64,000 bases of DNA from Malus domestica (taxonomy: Eukaryota; Streptophyta; Magnoliopsida; Rosales; Rosaceae): positions 942,501-1,006,500 of the forward strand of contig NC_091675.1 of assembly GCF_042453785.1 (NCBI RefSeq), in the 5' to 3' direction. Below are positions 55,370 through 64,000 of the stretch, in pieces (position 1 is the stretch's first letter; each line of letters begins with the position of its first letter). The notes beneath the pieces are model-generated. The model ran no database searches. It had not been told where the DNA came from and was given only the letters and a program-made list of their open reading frames with translations. The translations under genes and the position numbers were made by a program.

Positions 55370-56450
55370 ATTTTATAGATTACTTATAAAATTGAAATGA
55401 ATGTATCCAAATTTTTACGGAGTTTTGAACTCCTTTAAAATTTTTATTGAATACCCATGAACCTTTACGGATTCATTTAAAATTTTGATTAAATACGACC
55501 CCTTATGTAACAATTAAGAAAATAAATAGTTTAGGGGCTACTCACGTAGTCGATTCTTTATTGGGTATTTAGATAGTTTTATAACCACTTTTCTTTTTTG
55601 GGTTAACAATTTTGTAATCACTTTCAAATTGACGTCATAGAATCTTTTCCCTTTCCAATTTAAGCAAGAGAATATAAATTCTTTTGTTTTAACAAAAAAT
55701 TTAGGAGGAAATTAGCTACTCTCACTACCAGCGTCAAAACATATATAAATTCATTTTCACAATCAAAATTCTAACCCAATCTTTTAAATAGTATATGAAT
55801 TCACCACAACACTTATATGAAAATATATCTTTTAGAAGGTAAGAAATTTGAGCATGCAAATTTTCACATTTCCACCCTTTATAGACATGAAATTACATGA
55901 CTAATATCAATTAAAAAAAGTAGGAAAATTAATGAAAAGTGTTTGAAAACTTTGAGTTTTAACAATAATGACAAAACAAATGGTAAAGTGAATAGTACTA
56001 AGATTGACTTTTTAGTGTAAAAATATGGTTTTTTGTTAAAATGAACAGTACCGGAAACTTTTCGCTAAAGTTCATTTATTAAAAGTTTGGCACTATAAAA
56101 ATGTATGTTAAGAAATACTTGAATTATGATGAAGTATTTTGTACTATTGAGGGAGCATCACATGTCAAAACATGAGAGTCAAACATGAGCGTTTAAAAGA
56201 TTTTGAATCTCTTCACTTATGAATCAACAATTAATTTTGAGTTAGATGATATCGTTATGATATTATATTAAAGCTAAGTTATTCACGTAGCAGACCTAAT
56301 GTTCTAATTAGAGTTAAGTTATTTATATGTTAATCTAATAACGATTTCATGTGCTCTCACGTTACCAAATACTCACAAATAGACCATTGACGTTAACGTT
56401 ATTAAACTATCAAAGATACTTGTATAGTGTGTTTTTCCCTTCCAAAATGG
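55370..56450. other. Intergenic between DSE1-like and LDL3-like promoters
   Basis: About 55930-56085 is a reversed copy of the dispersed repeat that ends each half of the 28530-29330 tandem duplication (AATAGTACTAAGATTGA, GAACAGTACCGGAAACTTTT). The rest is AT-rich with no gene. Confidence 0.55.
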
Positions 56451-57208
56451 CAATTAAATTACTAAATAATAATTGTTTAGAAAAGAATCATAATTAGGTG
56501 CTGCCATCCGTGGTTGTCTGCTCCCACACACACACTCATTTCTCGTACAAATCGTGTCGGGCCAAAAATTCCTCCCCAATACGTTCCCTTTTTTTATGTT
56601 CCTTTTCTTTTTATTTCCACGCTGTTTAATTTCTCCCGCGGCGCACTTTATACAGCAGACCTTCCCAATTTTCCTACGCGACGCTAACGTGCGCACTTCA
56701 CTCCCTTCGACGAATCCATTAACGACGCCGCGGCAGAGCTCCGCCGCACGCAGGTCTGACCTCCGCCACCCCTCTATTTTCCTCTCATTAGGGCTTAGTA
56801 GCTGGATGAAAAACCCTAGGTAGATTTTATATTTTTTTAATTCTTTATTTTTTTTCTTCTGTATTTTTCAATGGTAGAATTTCTCGATTGAGGTCTTAGA
56901 GTAGAGGGAGGCCATTGGCAGGGGCGGAGAGGAGCTTACTCGTTGGCAGAAGCTTATCGAGGATTTGAATTTTGCAAGTTTTAGAATTGTGAATGTTTGT
57001 GATTGTCTGCGATTTGATGCGTGTTCGGATTTCTAGGTGTGGTTTCAATTTATGATGATTGTAGCTGAATTGCTCAAGGGCGGGGTGCATGTGAATCATG
57101 AACTTTAATTTTTTACCAATAGAGAAGTGGAAGGTGATGATTGGTTACCCTGATTTGGGCACTGAAGCTGGATTAGGGTTATGAAGGACTCCGTTTTCGT
57201 AAAAAGAT
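56451..57208 (+). promoter_or_regulatory. Promoter and 5' UTR region of the LDL3-like gene
   Basis: From about 56500 the DNA becomes pyrimidine-rich and less AT-rich (CGACGCCGCGGCAGAGCTCC near 56725), as at a plant transcription start. Splice-like donors follow CGCACGCAG (about 56752) and ACCCTAG (about 56820), so a 5'-UTR intron is likely. The short open frames on both strands here do not resemble known proteins. Confidence 0.45.
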
Positions 57209-60200
57209 ATGGTTGACAAAATGGATGGGGAGGAGAAGAAGTCCGGCCTTCAGATACGATCGAAGTTTGTCAAGGCGAATATGGTTGATTCTGAGGATGA
57301 TGAGCCAATTGGGTCACTTTTGAAGTTGAAGAGGCAGAGAAACCTTAAGAAGGTTAAGGGTGGCGGTGAAAGGGGCAAGATGGTTGACGATGAAGAAGAG
57401 AATTTGGGGGGCCTGGATGATACTTTGGCTAGTTTGAGGAAGAAGTTGAAGGGTCCCAAGAAAGATTATGGGACTGGAACTATGAGGGGAAGGAGTTTTG
57501 CTTTGGATGGTGTACAGTCTGTGGATCAGTCCTCTAATGAGCATGTGGACGACAGGGGTTTGGATGGAAAATCAGCGTCAAGGGTTTTAGAGAAAGATCC
57601 TGTTATGGGTGATGATGGATCTGATGTGACTATCAATATAGAGGTAGAAAACAAGCTTAATGGAAAGGGAAAGAGACCCAAGATTTCAGGGTCTCTGGGA
57701 TTTGGGGAAGGTTCTAATTGCCTTTTGGATCATCATCCGGAAGATTCATTATCAGCATTTTCCCGGAAGTCACAATCTGGTTTGATTATGAATTCTCGTG
57801 CCTCTTCAATTCCCAAAGAGAAGAGTGGTTCTAAGGTTTTGGAGGATGGGTTGAACACCATGCCTTTGGCTGGTTCAAATCAATTGGATTCAGCCTCTGA
57901 TCAGTGTAAGGAAGATGAAAGTCAAAGTTTTGATGACAGAGCCTCTAACCGTCACAGGGAAAATCAAGAGACATTCAATGATAAAAAGCATAAAAGGCCC
58001 TACAAAGTCGTTTCAGAAGATCGAGTTCCTCTCTACTCACATTCAGGATTTGATTCCAAATTGATTAAAAATGAAGCCATAGTGGATCCTTCTGGTTCAA
58101 ATTTTCAAGAGGGACCATGCAGCTCAGATGAAGTTAATGATGGAGACAAAAAACATTTGACACAGCAAATGCAAACTTTTGAGGATGGATTGAAGAACTG
58201 CTCTATGGGAGGTAATTGTAATGGTCTAATTTCTTACACTAAGAATCTTGGCCTTGCTTCTGGTCCTTTGCGGGATGAAAATGATGTTCCAAATCATGAT
58301 CATCTTATCACTAGTGAAGAGGCTGATGAAAATGAGAGTTTCCCAGAAGACACAGTATCTCTACCAGATGTTGAAAACAAAAACACTAAGCTATCAGCTG
58401 TCCAGCGTGTGGGGCGCATTGTTAGAAAGCGTAGGCATGGAGACATGGCTTATGAGGGGGATGCTGATTGGGAGGTATTGATAAATGATCAAAGTTTGAA
58501 CAGTGACAATTTGAGAGTGAAGTTTGATTCCTCTTCAAGTATCGGTACAGAGTCTGAAAGTGGTGAGGCTGCAGCAGTGTCTGCTGGTCTTAAAGCTCAT
58601 GCAGTTGGTCCTGTTGAGAAGATCAAATTCAAGGAGATCTTGAAGCGCAGAGGTGGGGTTCAGGACTATTTGGAATGCAGGTTAGTAGTTAATTCTGAAA
58701 CCTGCATATAATAGGGGTTTCTTGTACGAATTGCAATCTTTCAGAAATTTGTACTTGATACTAATTATAGCTGTTACTTTATCCATTTTACTTGACAATT
58801 CTTACTAATTATTCAAATGTTTTGGTTTTCTGTCGCATCCTACTAATGCTAAGTTCTGTTTGGAGGGTCTTTTTAAATTTTGATGCTGCTTTACTTAAGT
58901 TGACATTAATAAAATTGATGGTATATTTATGTTTTTATTATTGGCATTTTGGTTTAGATTTTTTTTTCTCTTCTTTAAGTGGTTGTGTCTAAGTTTTGAG
59001 GTGTGGTCTTCTCTTCTTTTGAATGAAAATATTATATCAATTTTTCAATGTAGTTCAAATTTTTTTTCTTTTGGTTTAATTGTTTTGCCTGATAAGCTCT
59101 ACCTAGTTTAGTTAATCACTGCTTGGTGCAATACAGGAATCAGATCCTTGCTCTGTGGAATAAAGATGTTAGTCGAATTTTGCCTCTCGCTGACTGTGGG
59201 GTAACATATACTGCTTGTGCGGATGAACCACCTCGTGCTTCCCTAATTAGGGATATTTATACATTCCTCGATCTCAGTGTAAGTCTATAGAGCCTTTTAT
59301 GGATTTTTATATGTGCCAGTTCAATATTGATCAGTCTTCTTCTTCTTCTTTTCCTAGTGTCTTTTCATTCTTGCATTTCCTAGGGAAGGATTGCATTATT
59401 AGCTTGTCTCATCTTTTCAATGTATGAAAACTTGGACAGGGCTATATAAATATTGGAATTGCTCGTGAGAAGGATAAAGCAGAATCTGGTCCCAAGCATG
59501 ACTATAAAATTCTGAGAGAAAAAAATTTTGAGGAAATTTTTGGGGTTTCAGTTGCTGATTCAGAGGATGGAGTTTCCTTTATCACAGGCCAGGTTAAGAG
59601 TTCTAGAACTAAAACTGATGCGAAGAGTGGTGTCATAATTAAAAGCGACAACTCGACTCATGAAGTCACAAAAGACAACGGGCTTGTAACCACAGCGGCG
59701 TTGGAATTGTCCAATACAAAAAACCATGCTGAGTGTGAGGCTGATCATCCGGAAAACACCAGTGTTGATGCAAGGTTACAAAGTAAATTGGACAATATGG
59801 ATGTTTCAAGTAGTGATCCAATTAGTGAGACATTGGGTGATGGAGGCATCCCTCTTGAAACTCCAGAGTTAAAGAATGTATCACACAGTACTCAGTGTGC
59901 ATCACAAGATCATGCAGTGAGGAATAATAATCCGCAATGCGGTCTGGAAGTGAAAAAGAAAATCATTGTCATAGGTGCTGGTCCTGCTGGATTAACTGCT
60001 GCACGCCACTTGCAACGTCAGGGCTTTTCAGTCACTATATTGGAAGCTAGGAGTAGGATAGGGGGCCGTGTTTATACAGACAGGTCATCTCTATCAGTTC
60101 CTGTGGATCTTGGTGCTAGCATTATAACTGGTGTTGAGGCTGATTGGGCGACTGAAAGACGACCAGACCCCTCCTCTTTGGTTTGTGCACAGCTGGGCCT

Positions 60201-63200
60201 TGAGTTGACTGTCTTAAACAGTGATTGCCCTCTTTATGACATTGCAACAGGTGAAAAGGTTCCTGCAGATCTGGATGAAGCATTGGAAGCAGAGTTCAAC
60301 AGCCTTCTTGATGACATGGTATTGCTTGTTGCACAGGAGGGAGAACAGACAAGAATGTCTCTCGAGAAAGGTTTGGAACATGCCCTCAAGAGGCGTCGTA
60401 TGGCAAAAACATCAACTAGTGTTGAAGAAAAAGAACTGCATGATTTAATGGATGGTTTCATTGATGCCAAAAAAAATATTGATAGAGCTAAGAAAAGTTG
60501 TCAAAAGCTAGAGCTTTTGAGCCCTCTTGAGAGGAGGGTCATGGATTGGCATTTTGCCAATTTGGAATATGGTTGTGCTGCTCCGCTGAAGGAGGTCTCT
60601 CTCCCCAACTGGAACCAGGATGATGTTTATGGTGGCTTTGGAGGAGCTCACTGCATGATTAAAGGGGGTTACAGCACTGTTGTCGAGTCTCTTGGAGAAG
60701 GACTTCACATTCACTTGAATCATGTAGTCACTGATATTTCATATGTCACCAAAGACGCTGGATTGAACACTAACCGGTGTAACAAAGTCAAGGTTTCCAC
60801 ATCTAATGGCAGCGATTTTTCAGGAGATGCGATTTTGATTACAGTGCCTCTTGGGTGCTTAAAAGCAGAAACCATCAAATTTTCCCCACCATTGCCCCAC
60901 TGGAAACATTCTTCCATTCTGCGGCTTGGGTTTGGAGTTCTTAATAAAGTAGTTTTGGAATTTCCAGATGTCTTTTGGGATGATTCTGTGGATTACTTTG
61001 GAGCAACTGCTGAGGAAACAGAACTGAGGGGCCAGTGCTTTATGTTCTGGAATGTCAAGAAAACCGTCGGGGCTCCTGTTCTCATAGCCTTAGTGGTTGG
61101 TAAGGCAGCTATAGATGGGCAAAATATGAGCTCTTCTGAACATGTTAACCATGCGATAGTGGTTCTTCGTAAATTGTTTGGAGAGGCTTCAGTACCTGAT
61201 CCTGTTGCATCAGTTGTGACAGATTGGGGTAAGGATCCTTTCAGCTACGGTGCCTACTCATATGTTGCTGTTGGAGCTTCGGGGGAAGATTATGATATAC
61301 TAGGGAGACCTGTTGAGAACTGCCTATTTTTTGCTGGTGAAGCTACCTGCAAGGAGCATCCTGACACTGTTGGTGGTGCGATGATGAGTGGCCTCCGGGA
61401 GGCAGTGCGTATAATTGACATACTGACTACTGGAAATGATTATACAGCAGAAGCAGACGCCATTGCAGGTATTCAGAGACAATCAGATTCTGAAAGGGCT
61501 GAAGTTAGAGACATAACAAGGAGACTTGATGCAGTTGAACTTTCAGATGTCCTTTACATGAACAAGGAGGCCCTACTCCAGGACATGTTCTTTAATGCAA
61601 AGACTACCAAAGGAAGGTTGCATCTGGCCAAAGAGTTATTGAGTCTTCCTGTTGAAACCTTGAAGTCCTTTGCTGGCACCAAAGAAGGGCTGACTACTCT
61701 CAACTCGTGGATACTGGTAATTCTGCATCCATATTTATCATCATTCAATCAAATATGAATTCACAATATGTTGACTCACACATATTTTGTTGTTGATAGC
61801 ATCCAATGTTTGCTTTCTTGGAGATTTTGTTTTTCTGAGGGTATAAATTTCCTTACTACAACAGGACTCGATGGGGAAGGCTGGGACTCAACTCTTGCGG
61901 CATTGTGTTCGGCTTCTTGTGCTTGTTTCAACGGACCTACTGGCTGTGCGCTTGTCTGGTATTTTCTCTTTATTTCTCGATCTTTATCTACTGGCATTCC
62001 TATGTGCATTAATGGGTATCATAATCATTAGAATGTATTTCTTCAAAATTAGTTAATCTCTTGTTTGTTGGTGCAGGCATTGGGAAAACTGTACGAGAAA
62101 AAGTTTGTGTACATACAAGCCGTGATATACGTGCCATAGCAAGTCAGCTGGTTAATGTGTGGCTTGAAGTTTTCCGCAAGGAAAAAGCTTCCAATGGTGC
62201 GTTGAAGTTGTCAAGGCAAGCAACTGCTGCAGATGCATTGAGGAGAAAACCAATTAAAGATCCATCTTCTGGTAAGCCGCCTCTACACACATTTCATGGT
62301 GATTTAGAGCACAAAGGAAGCTTACAGGATTCAGCATCGACCGCAAGCCATTTGCCTTTGAATGCAAATGGTAAGAAAGTGAATGGCAAACCCATTAAGG
62401 GTGAAACAGCAAATTCCTCAAAATCAGAGATTAATTCATCAAGGTTTCGAGGTTCAACTGGTAGACCACATTCTGAGCTAAAGGAGAATGACGTTGCTGT
62501 GACAGAAGCAGAACAAGCTGCCATTGCTGCTGCTGAAGCAGCCCGTGCAGCAGCACTTGCAGCTGCCGAGGTTTATTTCCCTTGACTCTACTCAATTTAG
62601 TGTGATATAGTACTGCCTATCCCCTTCCTATTTGTGCCCTTTTGTTCTACAGGAATTTAGTTATCGTTGTTCATTGTAGGCATATGCATCTTCAGAAGCC
62701 AAGAGTGGTACTCTGCTTCAGCTTCCCAAGATTCCCTCATTTCATAAGTTTGCTCGACGGGAGCAGTACCCTCAAATGGATGAGTATGATTTTAGGAGGA
62801 AGTGGTCAGGTGGTGATTTGGGTAGACAAGATTGTATATCAGAAATAGACTCAAGAAACTGCAAAGTTAGGGACTGGTCTGTTGATTTCTCTGCCACTTG
62901 CGTCAATATTGATAGTTCAAGAATGTCAGTCGATAACCTCTCCCAGCGGAGCAATCCAAATGAGACTGGTAGTCAAACAAATATCCGAGAGCACTCAGGA
63001 GAGAGTGCTGCTGTCGACAGCAGTATTTATACAAGAGCATGGGTCGATACAGCTGGTAGTGCCGGGATAAAGGATTATCATGCCATTGAGATGTGGCAAT
63101 CTCAAGCAGCTGCAGTAGACCCTGATTTCTTCCATCCAGAACCGTATATACATGATGAGGAAGGTTCAAATACAACTTCAAGAAAACACAGCTGGAAGCA

Positions 63201-64000
63201 TGAAGGACATGTAAATGAGGGCTCTGTTTCCCAAGTTACCGTGAACAAGGAGTCGTTAAAAAATCATCATCGAGGAGCAGATAATATTAAGCAGGCTGTT
63301 GTCGATTATGTGGCATCATTGCTTATGCCCCTTTATAAAGCTAAAAAGATAGATAGAGAGGGATACAAGTCAATCATGAAGAAAAGTGCTACCAAAGTTA
63401 GTCATTTTTCATTTTTCCTTCCTGCCATACTAAACAGAAAATATACCATGGTTTCCAGTCAAATTTTGTTGCAATTTTGTTGAACTCAGTTTTGCAACTA
63501 TTCTTATTGTTTTTATTTACAGTCTTAAATTTTTGGGGAATTCAATTTTCAGGTCATGGAGCTCGCCACAGACTCAGAAAAAGCCATGGCTGTTTATGAG
63601 TTTCTTGATTTCAAGCGCAGGAACAAGGTATTCTTCCATTATTTTGTTATAACAAGTCATATTTGTCTTTCCATGCTTACTTTAATGAGTTTTTTTTTTT
63701 TAAGTCATTAAAGTGATTTCCTGGCTGATTTTTGAAATATTTTCCAACGGCTTTCTTCACCTGAATGAGCAAAGAGAATACAAAATTGTTGGCAACTTGA
63801 AATTTTTGTACATGCTATCCTGAAAGTTTTTTTTACTGTACATCAATTTGAGCCAGGAAATGAACAGAAGTTTTTTCATTAAGAAATATAATATATGATG
63901 CAGTGACATTAGTTTCTTCTTACCAAGTTCCTTTTCAATGATTTAAAAACTGCAGATCCGTGCTTTTGTGGATAAATTGATTGAGAGGCACATGGCAGCA
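57209..64000 (+). CDS. LDL3: LDL3-type SWIRM/amine-oxidase histone H3K4 demethylase (partial at the right edge)
   Basis: Eight exons, 57209-58680, 59137-59278, 59440-61716, 61865-61958, 62077-62570, 62680-63396, 63553-63627 and 63956-64000, join in frame to 1772 residues and continue beyond the window. The start could also be Met5 (ATG 57221, MDGEEKKSG). Parts: an acidic, Lys-rich N-terminus with DSEDDEPIGSLLKLKR; a SWIRM domain (about 470-575); an FAD-binding amine oxidase domain from KKIIVIGAGPAGLTAARHL (about 710) to GAMMSGLREAVRIID (about 1200), containing the catalytic-site Lys of the LSD1 family (LGFGVLNKVVLEF, Lys1041); an Ala-rich helix (about 1470-1493); and a C-terminal region with AVYEFLDFKRRNK. 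The long tower insertion of animal LSD1 is absent. Arabidopsis LDL3 removes H3K4me2 during transcription, and the same role is inferred here. Exon 3 alone codes for 759 residues. Confidence 0.92.

Noticed and set aside
62061-62585. 174-codon frame as a separate gene
   Set aside because: It is exon 5 of the LDL3-like gene plus intron sequence on both sides; splice sites at 62077 and 62570 join it in frame to the neighbours.

Overview
The window is nuclear DNA of a flowering plant: intron-rich genes with GT/AG splice sites, AT-rich intergenic DNA full of MITEs and LTR-element debris, and plant-type gene families. The repeat families and codon style look like a woody rosid, probably Rosaceae (apple/pear group). 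That placement is recognition, not proof.

Left part (1-9,600): a possible 5' end of a minus-strand gene leaving at the left edge; a decayed RNase H-like retroelement fragment; a HAS1-type DEAD-box RNA helicase pseudogene that has lost its ATPase core; an intact three-exon TMEM234-family membrane protein gene (minus); and, head-to-head with it, the promoter and first exon of a histone H3 gene whose second exon has been replaced by a truncated Ty1/copia gag-pol relic. A decayed galactose/glyoxal-oxidase-like (GLOX) fragment follows at about 9.1-9.6 kb.

Centre (15,000-47,100): a tandem family of four intact, intronless GLOX genes, all on the minus strand (15,131-16,774; 21,106-22,707; 37,338-38,948; 45,316-46,929). 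All four keep the signal peptide, the Cys/Tyr/Tyr-His/His copper-radical ligands and both domains expected of a secreted copper-radical oxidase. Their upstream DNA is collinear between copies, and pieces of the neighbouring DSE1-like WD40 gene sit at the far end of two units. This suggests the array grew by duplication of a [part of DSE1 + upstream block + GLOX] segment. A recent Ty1/copia element (31,751-36,719) with unusual TA...TA LTR ends, a 5-bp target duplication and one in-frame stop is inserted in one of these DSE1 fragments. Between the genes lie a long inverted repeat (12,507-13,401), a probable solo LTR, a non-autonomous hAT element, Harbinger-like and Mutator-like MITEs, and two inverted copies of an AT-rich GTACCCA repeat.

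Right part (51,400-64,000): two divergently transcribed housekeeping/chromatin genes. The first is a 13-exon WD40 gene matching DSE1/TANMEI (minus, complete, 411 aa). The second is an LDL3-type SWIRM/amine-oxidase histone demethylase (plus), of which eight exons are present before the window ends. The TMEM234, DSE1 and LDL3 genes look functional. The GLOX proteins would act in the cell wall or apoplast, oxidising aldehydes or sugars and releasing H2O2. No operons, CRISPR arrays or tRNA/rRNA genes were seen.
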